DNA of 35,159 bases. Source: Candidatus Margulisbacteria bacterium GWF2_35_9 (lineage in GTDB: Bacteria > Margulisbacteria > Riflemargulisbacteria > GWF2-35-9). The DNA is taken from positions 6,265 through 41,423 of the forward strand of contig MFRH01000004.1 in the NCBI GenBank assembly GCA_001783275.1, given 5' to 3'. Made by a program: the position numbers and the translations under genes. This document shows, piece by piece, positions 7,641 through 15,578 of this stretch; position 1 is the first letter of the stretch; every line of letters starts with the position of its first letter. The notes beneath the pieces were generated by a model, which saw only the letters and a program-made list of their open reading frames with translations, was not told the DNA's origin and did no database searches.

Positions 7641-8471
7641 TTATGCTGTTTTTCTTGAACTAAATAATGTTGCTATAACGCCACCAAAGCCTAATAGATT
7701 TCCGATTAAAATGATGAGGACTCCTATAAAAGGAATCCAGCTAATCACTAGTAGAACCAATATTCCCATCATTGTTTCAACTAAAATTGGAAGATTTTCC
7801 TTTTTAAGTGACGCTGCTGCTTTTTTTCCTACAAGCTGAGCAAATGCAACATATCCAATAATAAATGAACATATTATAAAAAGAATTTCCAGCGGTATCA
7901 GCATTATACCGGCGATTGAAAAAATAAGTATCAATGCGAGTGGGAAAATAAGCACCACGCCTAAAATGCTCCACAAAAATGTCTTCAATGGGTCTGACTC
8001 GATACTTGATGACACCTTGCCTACCTGGGCTGGGAATAAAGCTACAATCAACAACGCAAGAGCAATAAAACCAATTAATCGAAACACCTTGAATACATGA
8101 AAAAAACCTGTCGCTTTTTCTGTTGGAATACTGTGAATGATGGTTGAAATATCTGCTGGGCTTGTTTCAATAATCCTTTGGGCTACTCTCGCCCCTTTTG
8201 TTTTTGTAACCGTTCCCCCAACGGATATAACATTCCCGTTCACGATTGCCTTTTTTCCAAGAACGACTGAACCCCCGATTGAAACAACATCTTCATCAAC
8301 AGTGCCATTTATAATTGCATCGCCCCCAATAGAAATGGCAGAACTCACTTGCAAGCCTTCTTCCACTTCAACGTTTGTTCCAAATTTTATAATATCTTTG
8401 CTTTCTGCAACCGCAATAGACATTAATAAAACACAGCTGACAACACAAATAATCTTAATTAACTTACTCAT
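7641..8471 (-). CDS. Membrane protein with bactofilin-like polymer-forming domain
   Basis: A 276-residue protein: signal peptide or TM (4-22), then about 70 residues of short right-handed beta-helix-like repeats (30-100) such as AISIGGDAIINGTVDEDVVS and VSIGGSVVLGKKAIVNGNV, and four hydrophobic segments (about 129-149, 165-187, 188-212, 232-268). The repeats resemble bactofilin/polymer-forming cytoskeletal domains, but the leading signal puts them outside the cytoplasm. Proteins of this layout are common in uncultured diderms and have no agreed role. GGAGGGG followed by six bases fixes ATG 8471; an earlier in-frame ATG at 8486 would lie before this site. It is convergent with the chemoreceptor gene. 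Confidence 0.72.
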   Translation of the reverse strand: MSKLIKIICVVSCVLLMSIAVAESKDIIKFGTNVEVEEGLQVSSAISIGGDAIINGTVDEDVVSIGGSVVLGKKAIVNGNVISVGGTVTKTKGARVAQRIIETSPADISTIIHSIPTEKATGFFHVFKVFRLIGFIALALLIVALFPAQVGKVSSSIESDPLKTFLWSILGVVLIFPLALILIFSIAGIMLIPLEILFIICSFIIGYVAFAQLVGKKAAASLKKENLPILVETMMGILVLLVISWIPFIGVLIILIGNLLGFGGVIATLFSSRKTA

Positions 8472-8504
8472 TTTTATCCCCTCCAATAACTCTATGTTGG
8501 ATTT

Positions 8505-8533
8505 ATTATAGTTAACTTGGGATTAAGATGCAA
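8505..8533 (-). promoter_or_regulatory. Promoter of the bactofilin-like gene
   Basis: On the minus strand TTGCAT (8528-8533), a 17-base spacer and TATAAT (8505-8510), with the GGAGGGG ribosome-binding site shortly downstream. Confidence 0.55.
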
Positions 8534-8623
8534 AGCGTTTTTAAATAATACAATAACTTCATGTTTTAATAAGAAGAATCAGGGAATAATGTAAACATAA
8601 ATACCGGGGGGAGATTTCACTTA

Positions 8624-8914
8624 ATGCGGATAACAGGTGCTCATGGATTCTACTGGCTTGACCGAGTTATTATTCAACTCCGTTATTTCTTTCTTGTTCC
8701 TGTTAGCATACGTATCCAATACTTTAATCTGCGTAAAACCCTCAAATATATTTGGATTCTTTCACTGAAGATTATATGTTTTTTTGCCATTTGTATTTTA
8801 ATGTACTTAGTACTTTTCTCCTTCAATTTTATTCACAAACAGTTTAGAAGTTATACTATGGATTCACTTGATATACCTGAGATTTCTAAAACGAACCCTA
8901 TCGCTGAGAATTAG
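8624..8914 (+). CDS. Small single-pass membrane protein, unknown function
   Basis: A 96-residue protein not recognised. Residues 1-40 are basic and aromatic (several Arg, Tyr and Phe), residues 44-70 form one strong transmembrane helix (IWILSLKIICFFAICILMYL...), and the tail to 96 is polar and acidic. The positive-inside rule suggests a cytoplasmic N-terminus. GGGGGGAG at 8606-8613 lies about ten bases before ATG 8624 and supports translation. It stands alone, divergent from the bactofilin-like gene and 89 bases before the HDOD gene. It could be a small partner of the signalling genes that follow, but nothing in the sequence shows this. Confidence 0.55.
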   Translation: MRITGAHGFYWLDRVIIQLRYFFLVPVSIRIQYFNLRKTLKYIWILSLKIICFFAICILMYLVLFSFNFIHKQFRSYTMDSLDIPEISKTNPIAEN

Positions 8915-9003
8915 TACACCTATTTTAAATATAATTTTTTCTATCTCTAATCATTTCCAATATTATTTGTTACAATAAATTAAAAAATGGTGTTAAATTC
9001 TTA

Positions 9004-9900
9004 ATGGAAAAAACGAATCAAAAACTATATCAGAAACTAACCTATAAGGTTGGGGACTTATTACCATTACCCACTACAGTTTCAGAACTTATTAAATTAG
9101 CAAACAACCCAAATGTTACCTCTCGGGATATAGGGAAAATAATTGAACGAGACCAAGCTATGGCTTCAAAAATACTTCGTTTGGCAAATTCAGCTTCTTA
9201 TGGGTTTTCACAGCGAATTCGAACAATCTCTCATGCTATTGTGTGTCTTGGTTTCAATAAAGTAAAAAGTCTCGCTTTAACAGTTTCAACATTAAAAATG
9301 TTAAGTGACTCTCTTGCTAAATACAATTTAGACGCTGGAGCACTTTATAAACATAGTTTGGCCGTAGCAGTTGCAGCAAATATCATTGCAGAAAAAACAA
9401 AAGCGAAAGACCCAGAAGAAGTATATTTAATGGGGCTTTTACACGATATTGGTAAGCTGATAATTAATACACATACAACCAACGAGCTTGAGGATGTTTG
9501 GACTTATTACAAAACTCATAAAGATATTAAATTTTTCCAAGCTGAAAAAGCGGTGTTTGGGTTTGATCATGCCGACATCGGGGGAGAAGCAGCCAGAGGG
9601 TGGAATTTGCCAAACGAACTTTGCAATGCTATCGGGTATCATCATACCCCCCATAGTGCTCCAGGAGATAATCGTTGTGCGTTTATTATCCACTTAGCTG
9701 ATGGAATTGCAAAAACGATTGATATTGGGAAAGGATTGTCTTCTGATCAATCTATCGCTGTAGAGCTGGAGGGTACTTTCAAAGAACGAAATCTAGAGGT
9801 TATTAATCTAAAAAATGAAGATATTATGGGAATACGAGAACAAGTATCCATTAAGCTCCATGAGGTTATTGATGAACTTGATAATAATGAGGATTCTTAA
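9004..9900 (+). CDS. HDOD domain signalling protein
   Basis: A 298-residue cytosolic protein with an HDOD domain over residues 18-215: LLPLPTTVSELIKLANNP, then MASKILRLANSASYGF, then GLLHDIGKLII with His147-Asp148, FGFDHADIGGEAARGWNLP and IGYHHTPHSAP. HDOD proteins are non-catalytic or unproven relatives of HD phosphohydrolases that act in two-component and second-messenger signalling. Here the histidines of the HD fold are unusually well kept. Its TAA overlaps the ATG of the hybrid kinase (TAATG), so the two are almost certainly translated together and likely act in one pathway. The ribosome-binding site is weak; TACAAT at 8971-8976 could be the -10. Confidence 0.9.
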   Translation: MEKTNQKLYQKLTYKVGDLLPLPTTVSELIKLANNPNVTSRDIGKIIERDQAMASKILRLANSASYGFSQRIRTISHAIVCLGFNKVKSLALTVSTLKMLSDSLAKYNLDAGALYKHSLAVAVAANIIAEKTKAKDPEEVYLMGLLHDIGKLIINTHTTNELEDVWTYYKTHKDIKFFQAEKAVFGFDHADIGGEAARGWNLPNELCNAIGYHHTPHSAPGDNRCAFIIHLADGIAKTIDIGKGLSSDQSIAVELEGTFKERNLEVINLKNEDIMGIREQVSIKLHEVIDELDNNEDS

Positions 9901-12257
9901 TGTTAAAATCTAGCCTAATAAGCCATGATCACCAACAAAGCAGCCCTCTTCTTAAATCTTTTAAGACATATACTGATCTTGAAGGAGCCTCTCCTGATAA
10001 TCTTGTAAAAATCATTTTTGAGCTTCTGGCAAAAGCCGATGATCTTAAAGCTAATGAGGAAGACATCGAAAATAGTTATTTCTTACAAAATGCAATCAGC
10101 GCTATTTTGCAAATTTCCTTAGGGGATCAAGACCTTGAAAACAAGCTTAAACAATCCCTTGAAATGATTATATCTACTCCATGGTTTGATCTGCTGTTAC
10201 GAGGCGGTGTATTTCTTCTGGATAAAGGAACCGATGACTGGGGTTTATCTATAAACTACAATCTCGGACTCGAAGATATTGATAAGAAGGTACACGCATT
10301 TACAAAATCTAATTCATGGCTAAGCACTGTGGACTCCTGCCAGATTAGTCACTTTAATTACAAAGAATCCGATTTTGATATTTTAAAGACTCCTGGCTTA
10401 GAATGCGGGCATTATTTAATACCTCTTATTTCCAACAATCAATCTATCGGAATGATTCTTCTTTTCTCTGTAAAAGACCATATATTCAGCAACGAAGCCG
10501 AAGACTTTTTCGCCATAATATCAAATATATTATCCGGCACAATTGAACGGGACATGACCCAGCAAATTCTGACAAATTATCGAGATCATCTTGAAGATCT
10601 TGTTAAAAAAAGAACTGATGAGCTTATGATACTCAATACAAATCTTGTTGAAGCTGTAAAAAATGCAGAGCAGGCAAATAAATTGAAGGGTGATTTTCTA
10701 GCCAATATGTCTCATGAAATCCGAACTCCGATCAATGGAATCCTTGGGATGACTACTCTTTTTAAGCGTGATAATCTAACTTCAGAGCAGATTGATCAAC
10801 TTGAAATTATTAAAATTTCTACAAATTCTTTATTAAATCTTGTTAATGACATTTTAGATTTCTCTAAAATTGAAGCCGGTCTGCTTGAACTTGAATCAAT
10901 CCCTTTTAATATTAAAAATTTATTATCTGATAAATTAAAGATGTTTAAGCCAATGCTAAATGATAAAGACATTAATCTTTTCTCCTTTGTTTCTGATGAT
11001 GTTCCAGAATATGTAAAAGGCGATCCTGCACGTATCCAGCAAATCATCATTAACCTGATTTCAAATGCCATCAAGTTTACCCATGAAGGCGGGATAGAGG
11101 TCAACTGTACCGTTAAAAAAGACCTCCAAAAACATCTTCTCCTTCAGTTTGAGGTTAAAGACTCTGGGATTGGTATTCCTAAAGGGAAGACTGGCATCAT
11201 TTTTGACAGTTTCCGTCAGGCAGACGGGTCTCACACCCGAAAATATGGTGGTACTGGTCTTGGTCTTTCTATTTGCAAACAGCTTGTTGGATTAATGCAT
11301 GGGAAAATATGGGTTAAAAGCAAGGTGGATGTCGGCAGTTCCTTCTTTTTTAATATCAAACTCGATAAACTGACTGATGCAGAGCTGACAGCACAAAAAA
11401 TAGACGACGTTTCAAAAACCATTAATATTGAAGATTTCAAAACACTTAAAGTTTTATTAGCAGAAGATTTTGCTATTAATCAAAAGGTCTTTAAAGGAAT
11501 GCTCGAAATGTTTGGGCACCAAACTGTTATAGCAAACGATGGAGTGGAGGCTCTTTCCCTATATCAAAATGAAAATTTTGACCTTGTATTTATGGATATC
11601 CAAATGCCAAATATGGATGGAGTAGAATCCACAATTAGAATTCGAGAATATGAAAATAAATCCGGAAAACGAACTCCGATTATTGCTCTTACTGCTCATG
11701 CGATGAAAGGTGATCGTGAAAAATATATTAGCAAGGGAATGGACGATTATTTATCAAAACCTATTAATAGCGAAAATTTAGAAAAGCTATTATATAAATA
11801 TATGTCCAGTGCTAAAGGATTAGGAGTTGTTCAATTAAAGCAGCCCGTTGATAGTGGATCTATTGCTAAAACTGATGCCGTTATTTCTAGCATAAATATT
11901 GACTCATTGAACACTACCAATGCTCCCATCGACATGGCTCAGGCAATAAAAGAGTTTCGTGGTAATGCTGATTTAGTTTATGAATTACTGGCTGAATCCG
12001 TTGTTACTTTCCAGAATCAAGCAACCGAAATTGAGAAAGCATTAGAACGTTCTGACTTTGAGTTTATTCGAAGTAATGCTCATTCAATAAAGGGTGGAGC
12101 AGCAAACATGATTATTAATGATTTATCCGCTGCTGCAAAAAACCTTGAATTTGCTGCAAAAGAAGGTAATATAGAGAAGTGTGCGCTTTATACAAAAGAT
12201 TTACGTTTTGAGTCTGATCGCCTCGCAACCTATTTTCAGGAGGAAGTTAAAAAATGA
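9900..12257 (+). CDS. Soluble hybrid histidine kinase (GAF-HisKA-HATPase-REC-Hpt)
   Basis: A 785-residue kinase with no transmembrane segment. Order: helical N-terminus; GAF-like sensor (about 65-215); coiled coil (225-262); HisKA with phospho-acceptor His272 in MSHEIRTPINGILGM; HATPase_c with the N box (NLISNAIKF, 385-393), DSGIGIP (421-427) and GGTGLGLSI (450-458); receiver domain (516-635) with Asp566 in FMDIQMPNMDG and Lys620; and a C-terminal Hpt domain (675-780) with His728 in SNAHSIKGGA. This permits a full His-Asp-His-Asp relay. It overlaps HDOD upstream (TAATG) and the first of five stand-alone receivers downstream (ATGA), the natural targets of the Hpt domain. The input signal is unknown and would be intracellular. 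Confidence 0.94.
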   Translation: MLKSSLISHDHQQSSPLLKSFKTYTDLEGASPDNLVKIIFELLAKADDLKANEEDIENSYFLQNAISAILQISLGDQDLENKLKQSLEMIISTPWFDLLLRGGVFLLDKGTDDWGLSINYNLGLEDIDKKVHAFTKSNSWLSTVDSCQISHFNYKESDFDILKTPGLECGHYLIPLISNNQSIGMILLFSVKDHIFSNEAEDFFAIISNILSGTIERDMTQQILTNYRDHLEDLVKKRTDELMILNTNLVEAVKNAEQANKLKGDFLANMSHEIRTPINGILGMTTLFKRDNLTSEQIDQLEIIKISTNSLLNLVNDILDFSKIEAGLLELESIPFNIKNLLSDKLKMFKPMLNDKDINLFSFVSDDVPEYVKGDPARIQQIIINLISNAIKFTHEGGIEVNCTVKKDLQKHLLLQFEVKDSGIGIPKGKTGIIFDSFRQADGSHTRKYGGTGLGLSICKQLVGLMHGKIWVKSKVDVGSSFFFNIKLDKLTDAELTAQKIDDVSKTINIEDFKTLKVLLAEDFAINQKVFKGMLEMFGHQTVIANDGVEALSLYQNENFDLVFMDIQMPNMDGVESTIRIREYENKSGKRTPIIALTAHAMKGDREKYISKGMDDYLSKPINSENLEKLLYKYMSSAKGLGVVQLKQPVDSGSIAKTDAVISSINIDSLNTTNAPIDMAQAIKEFRGNADLVYELLAESVVTFQNQATEIEKALERSDFEFIRSNAHSIKGGAANMIINDLSAAAKNLEFAAKEGNIEKCALYTKDLRFESDRLATYFQEEVKK

Positions 12258-12655
12258 GCATTATAATTATTGATGATGAGTTAATCAGCAGAAAAAAGCT
12301 GAGTGAGATTTTAAAGCCATATGGAGAATGTATTGAGTTTGACCGTGGTGATTCCGCATTGGTTGCTATTGAAAAAATGATAAAAAGCAAACAGCAGATT
12401 GATCTTATTACAGTTGATATCTCAATGCCCTACTTAAACGGTCTTGCTGTATTAAAGAAAATTCGAACCCTAGAGGTTGATAATAATGTCTTAGAAGTAA
12501 ATCAATCTAAAATAATTATGGTCACATCTAGCGTTAATCGCGATAATGTTATGGAAGCGTTATCTCAAGGTTGTAATGATTATATTCTTAAACCGTTCAA
12601 TGAAGAAGCAATTATTGCTCGGCTTAAAAAACAAAATATAATTGTTAGTGAATAA
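12254..12655 (+). CDS. Single-domain response regulator 1 of 5
   Basis: A 133-residue CheY-like receiver with no output domain. The acidic pair Asp7-Asp8 (IIIIDDELISRKKL), phospho-acceptor Asp55 (LITVDISMP), Thr91 (IIMVTSS) and Lys113 (DYILKPF) are all present. The gene overlaps the hybrid kinase stop by four bases (ATGA), with AGGAGG at 12238-12243 inside the kinase gene, so production is coupled to the kinase. Likely a phosphate acceptor of the kinase Hpt domain; its downstream partner is not evident. Confidence 0.92.
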   Translation: MSIIIIDDELISRKKLSEILKPYGECIEFDRGDSALVAIEKMIKSKQQIDLITVDISMPYLNGLAVLKKIRTLEVDNNVLEVNQSKIIMVTSSVNRDNVMEALSQGCNDYILKPFNEEAIIARLKKQNIIVSE

Positions 12656-12670
12656 AACAGGAGATTACTT

Positions 12671-13063
12671 GTGAACATAATGATAGTGGATGATGAACTA
12701 ATCAGTCGTAAGAAGTTGAGTATTATATTACAAGCTTATGGAAAGTGCTTTGAATTTTCTGATGGGGCCAGCGCCCTTGAGTTTTACAAAAATGCCGTAA
12801 AAGAAAATACCCAGATCGGATTAATCACCTTAGATATTGATATGCCAAAACTTACTGGGATTGAAACGCTCGGATTGATAAGAGATCTTCAGAAAGCCCA
12901 GAATGTACCTGCAAGTAACCGACCTAAAGTATTCATGGTAACATCCATGAACGATCAAAAAAACCTAATGAATTCTCTCACGCAAGGTTGTAGTGACTAT
13001 ATCGTTAAGCCCTTTGATGAAGAAAAAATTATAGATAAACTACATAATCATTTGCTCATTTAA
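12671..13063 (+). CDS. Single-domain response regulator 2 of 5
   Basis: A 130-residue receiver beginning at GTG 12671, supported by AGGAG at 12659-12663. Asp7-Asp8, Asp55 (LITLDIDMP), Thr91 (FMVTSM) and Lys113 (YIVKPFDEEKI) are intact. It shares the ISRKKL helix-1 motif and the GC[SN]DY[IV].KPF ending with its neighbours, showing tandem duplication. The C-terminal helix IIDKLHNHLLI differs most from the others. It starts 15 bases after response regulator 1. Confidence 0.92.
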   Translation: MNIMIVDDELISRKKLSIILQAYGKCFEFSDGASALEFYKNAVKENTQIGLITLDIDMPKLTGIETLGLIRDLQKAQNVPASNRPKVFMVTSMNDQKNLMNSLTQGCSDYIVKPFDEEKIIDKLHNHLLI

Positions 13064-13076
13064 GGAAAAAAGATTT

Positions 13077-13472
13077 ATGGATATTATAATTGTTGATGAT
13101 GAACTAGTTGCCAGAAAAAAACTGACAGAAATTTTAAAACAATTCGGTGATTGTCATGAATTTCCTGAAGGAAACAGCGCAATTACTTACTTTGGTAATA
13201 TGTTGCGCGATAAAAAGAAAATCGGTCTTATTACGTTAGACATCTCCATGCCAAGCGCTAGCGGTATTACAGTTCTCCATCGACTACGCGTTCTTGAACG
13301 AATTTCTGGGATTATTCCCACTCAACAAACTCCCATCTTAATGGTCACTGCCAATACAGACAAATCAAAGGTAAATAAGGCGTTGTCCCTAGGCTGTACC
13401 GATTATATTTTAAAACCTTTTGATGAAGTTACTATTCTTGCCCGTCTAAAAAAACATAATATAATACACTGA
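13077..13472 (+). CDS. Single-domain response regulator 3 of 5
   Basis: A 131-residue receiver. Asp7-Asp8 (IIIVDDELVARKKL), Asp55 (LITLDISMPSASG), Thr91 (ILMVTAN) and Lys113 (YILKPFDE) are all kept. An AAGGAA just after the previous stop serves as ribosome-binding site. The surface after Asp55 (SASGITVLHRL) and the segment before beta-4 differ from the other four copies, which would alter partner choice while keeping the active site. Confidence 0.92.
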   Translation: MDIIIVDDELVARKKLTEILKQFGDCHEFPEGNSAITYFGNMLRDKKKIGLITLDISMPSASGITVLHRLRVLERISGIIPTQQTPILMVTANTDKSKVNKALSLGCTDYILKPFDEVTILARLKKHNIIH

Positions 13473-13477
13473 GAACA

Positions 13478-13882
13478 ATGACAAAAAAAATAAACGCACT
13501 AATAATTGATGATGATGTAGTTAGCTGTAAAAAGTTATCTGAAATACTTGAACCCTATGCCACTTGCAGTGTGTTTTATGAAGGCAAAAAAGCAATTGAA
13601 GCTTATGACAGTATCATCCGTAAGGGCGATAAAATTGATTTAATTACTTTAGATATTGCTATGCCATTGTTTGATGGCATTGATACGCTAAAAGAATTAC
13701 GGTCCATTGAAAGCAACTATCATATTAATAAAGATGATTCTGCAATAATTATCATGATTACCAGTAGCTTTGATAAACACAAGATTACAGAGTCCTTTGA
13801 AAAAGGTTGCAACGATTATATTATTAAACCCTTCGACGAAAAGAAACTATTGGCTCGATTAAAAAGTAATAATCTTTTGTAG
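13478..13882 (+). CDS. Single-domain response regulator 4 of 5
   Basis: A 134-residue receiver with a four-residue N-terminal extension (MTKKINALIIDDD). Asp11-Asp12, Asp59 (LITLDIAMPLFDG), Thr95 (IIMITSSFDK) and Lys117 (YIIKPFDEKKL) are intact. It starts five bases after the stop of copy 3 with only a weak GAGA upstream, suggesting coupled translation. It is closest to copy 5 (shared DIAMPxFDGI, TSSF[DN]K, CNDYIIKPFDE), so these two probably arose by the latest duplication. Confidence 0.92.
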   Translation: MTKKINALIIDDDVVSCKKLSEILEPYATCSVFYEGKKAIEAYDSIIRKGDKIDLITLDIAMPLFDGIDTLKELRSIESNYHINKDDSAIIIMITSSFDKHKITESFEKGCNDYIIKPFDEKKLLARLKSNNLL

Positions 13883-13909
13883 AACTGTCCGGCATTATTA
13901 AGTAACTAA

Positions 13910-13938
13910 TTGCATAATTTCACTGAATTGGTTAATAT
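13910..13938 (+). promoter_or_regulatory. Possible separate promoter for response regulator 5
   Basis: TTGCAT (13910-13915), a 17-base spacer and TAATAT (13933-13938). The -10 lies inside a perfect 12-base palindrome GTTAATATTAAC (13931-13942), which could be a repressor site. The 117-base gap is the only large one in the array. Confidence 0.35.
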
Positions 13939-13999
13939 TAACTAATAACGACCATTAAAGTTATTTTTAAAGAAACTAATCACATAAAAGAGGTTATAA

Positions 14000-14392
14000 A
14001 TGAATATACTGATTGTAGAGGACGAAGTTATCAGCAGTAAGAAACTTTCAGAAATACTGTCGTCTTATGGGGATATCAAAGTATTTTATGATGGCAAAAG
14101 CGCAATCTCCTACTACAAAAAAAGCCTTAAAGAAAATATCCCAATTCAGCTAATTACACTTGATATTGCTATGCCAGAGTTTGATGGCATTGAAACCCTA
14201 ATTGAATTAAGAGCCTTTGAAAAAGAGTTAGGATTAAAACAGGACGATTGTTCAAAAATAATCATGGTTACCAGCAGTTTCAATAAAGAGAAAATTACAG
14301 AATGTTTTGCTCAAGGCTGTAATGATTATATTATAAAACCTTTCGATGAGGGGAAAATACTATCTCGTTTAAAGAATAATCGCTTACTCTAA
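14000..14392 (+). CDS. Single-domain response regulator 5 of 5
   Basis: A 130-residue receiver: acidic pair Glu7-Asp8 (LIVEDEVISSKKL), Asp55 (LITLDIAMPEFDG), Thr91 (IIMVTSSFNKE) and Lys113 (YIIKPFDEGKI). It is most similar to copy 4. Unlike the others it lies behind a 117-base gap with its own possible promoter, so it may be expressed apart from the kinase. AGAGG a few bases before ATG 14000 is the likely ribosome-binding site. It is convergent with the Popeye-like gene, ten bases away, with no clear terminator between. Confidence 0.92.
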   Translation: MNILIVEDEVISSKKLSEILSSYGDIKVFYDGKSAISYYKKSLKENIPIQLITLDIAMPEFDGIETLIELRAFEKELGLKQDDCSKIIMVTSSFNKEKITECFAQGCNDYIIKPFDEGKILSRLKNNRLL

Positions 14393-14402
14393 TTTTATCT
14401 AA

Positions 14403-15044
14403 TTACTTCGTTGACGCCATCTTTACTTTTTCAACCAAATCTTTACCAATTGTAGCTAAAATTTTATTCCATATTTCCGGCATTTCCATCTCCATTTTTT
14501 TAACCAAAGAATGTGTCCATTGCATATATTGAAGATCTTCTTGTGCAACAACCGTTGCAGAAGCAGCTTCGCCAGTTAATAAACTCATTTCAGCTACAAA
14601 ATTTCCTCGATTAAGAATTGCAACTTCTTTAAAGTTCTTTCTAACACTTGCCTTTCCCCCAGTAATGAACATTAAATTATTTAGTTTCTCTCCTCTGGTA
14701 ATAATAGCTTTCCCATTTTTAGGCTCTTGTTTGTCGCCTAATTTCCAAAAATACAGAAATTCCTTTCTGGTCATGATAGGAAAATGTGCTTGGTATACTG
14801 CTAAAATATCTTCTTCCATTTTAATGGGTTTTCTATCCTTAATAATACCAATAACCTTGTAAATATTCAGAATAACAAAAACTGAGTTCCAAAATGTAAC
14901 AATATAATTTCCAATGAGAATCGAGTATCCAATCATAATGAATTGAGCAGAAGTTAGCATGCATCTAAGAAATAGGATATCTTTGACCGTCAGGGCTATA
15001 AACATCAGCAAATAGCCAATATTTAGCAGTATATATACAGACAC
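14403..15044 (-). CDS. Popeye-like membrane protein with cyclic-nucleotide-binding-type domain
   Basis: A 213-residue protein: three transmembrane helices packed in residues 4-68, then a cyclic-nucleotide-binding (CNB) jelly roll at about 78-200. The CNB hallmarks are IITRGEKLNNLMFITGGKAS (114-133) and the phosphate-binding cassette FVAEMSLLTGEAASATVVA (149-167). The cassette keeps the Glu but has Ala where CRP and PKA-type domains have the phosphate-binding Arg. Three TM helices plus a non-canonical CNB is the layout of Popeye (POPDC) proteins and their bacterial relatives. GTG 15044 is preceded by AAAGGA, and the gene begins three bases after the STAS gene stop, so the two form an operon. 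Ligand not known. Confidence 0.75.
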   Translation of the reverse strand: MSVYILLNIGYLLMFIALTVKDILFLRCMLTSAQFIMIGYSILIGNYIVTFWNSVFVILNIYKVIGIIKDRKPIKMEEDILAVYQAHFPIMTRKEFLYFWKLGDKQEPKNGKAIITRGEKLNNLMFITGGKASVRKNFKEVAILNRGNFVAEMSLLTGEAASATVVAQEDLQYMQWTHSLVKKMEMEMPEIWNKILATIGKDLVEKVKMASTK

Positions 15045-15047
15045 TTT

Positions 15048-15419
15048 TTAATCCTTTAAGCTATCGATTGCGAGTGATTCATCCTTAAAGTTAGCCACAA
15101 TATCTAAAAGACTTGTAATTTTAAAAATTCTTAAAATATTATTGTTTGTATTACTGATAAGCAGTTTACCGCTTCTCTTTTTTACATTGATCGCACATGT
15201 AAACAACCCTTGAAGGCCTGAAGAATCGACAAAAGAGATATTTTTAAGGTTGATTATTATTTTATTTTTACCTTTTTCTAACTCACGATCAATCTCATCG
15301 ACTAAAATTTTATTATTGCCGATATCAATCGTCACACCTTCTTCTGAAGAGCGATCTTCATCCAACTTTTCAGGAGTAAAAATGACGATATCATTAACCA
15401 CTTTTTTATTTATTTTCAT
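15048..15419 (-). CDS. STAS domain protein, anti-sigma-factor antagonist type
   Basis: A 123-residue single STAS domain. The conserved beta-alpha core KIIINLKNISFVDSSGLQGL (53-72) includes Ser66-Ser67 of the D-S-S-G motif, whose serine is phosphorylated by anti-sigma kinases in SpoIIAA/RsbV-type proteins. It probably works in a partner-switching pathway, although no serine kinase or PP2C phosphatase is in the window. It is followed after three bases by the Popeye-like gene, suggesting joint function. An in-frame ATG at 15431 would add MYCI; neither start has a Shine-Dalgarno. A TACTAT box at 15432-15437 predicts a start point just before ATG 15419, so I choose the latter. Confidence 0.85.
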   Translation of the reverse strand: MKINKKVVNDIVIFTPEKLDEDRSSEEGVTIDIGNNKILVDEIDRELEKGKNKIIINLKNISFVDSSGLQGLFTCAINVKKRSGKLLISNTNNNILRIFKITSLLDIVANFKDESLAIDSLKD

Positions 15420-15531
15420 AATACAGTACATATAGTACTTTACTATTTAAAAATTGTTAAGTCCCGATATTTTATTTTTACTTATCTTTTGTAATCATTT
15501 TTTATTAAAATCTTATTCCTTTATTATTTTT

Positions 15532-15560
15532 TTTAGAGTGCTACAATGTTTATATATAAT
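15532..15560 (+). promoter_or_regulatory. Promoter of the 53-residue protein gene
   Basis: TTTAGA (15532-15537), a 17-base spacer and a perfect TATAAT (15555-15560), directly followed by a strong ribosome-binding site. Confidence 0.5.
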
Positions 15561-15578
15561 CCACCAAGGAGGCAAACA

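Noticed and set aside
7630-7658. A/T-rich inverted repeat between the convergent chemoreceptor and bactofilin-like genes
   Set aside because: The stem is almost all A-T with a bulge and lies partly in coding sequence; too weak to call a terminator.
8137-8511. Plus-strand open frame of 124 codons
   Set aside because: It is antisense to the bactofilin-like gene, has no ribosome-binding site and its composition mirrors the opposite frame.
12254-14392. Receiver array read as one broken multi-receiver gene
   Set aside because: Each copy has its own start, stop and complete domain, and most have a ribosome-binding site; no frameshifts within domains are seen.
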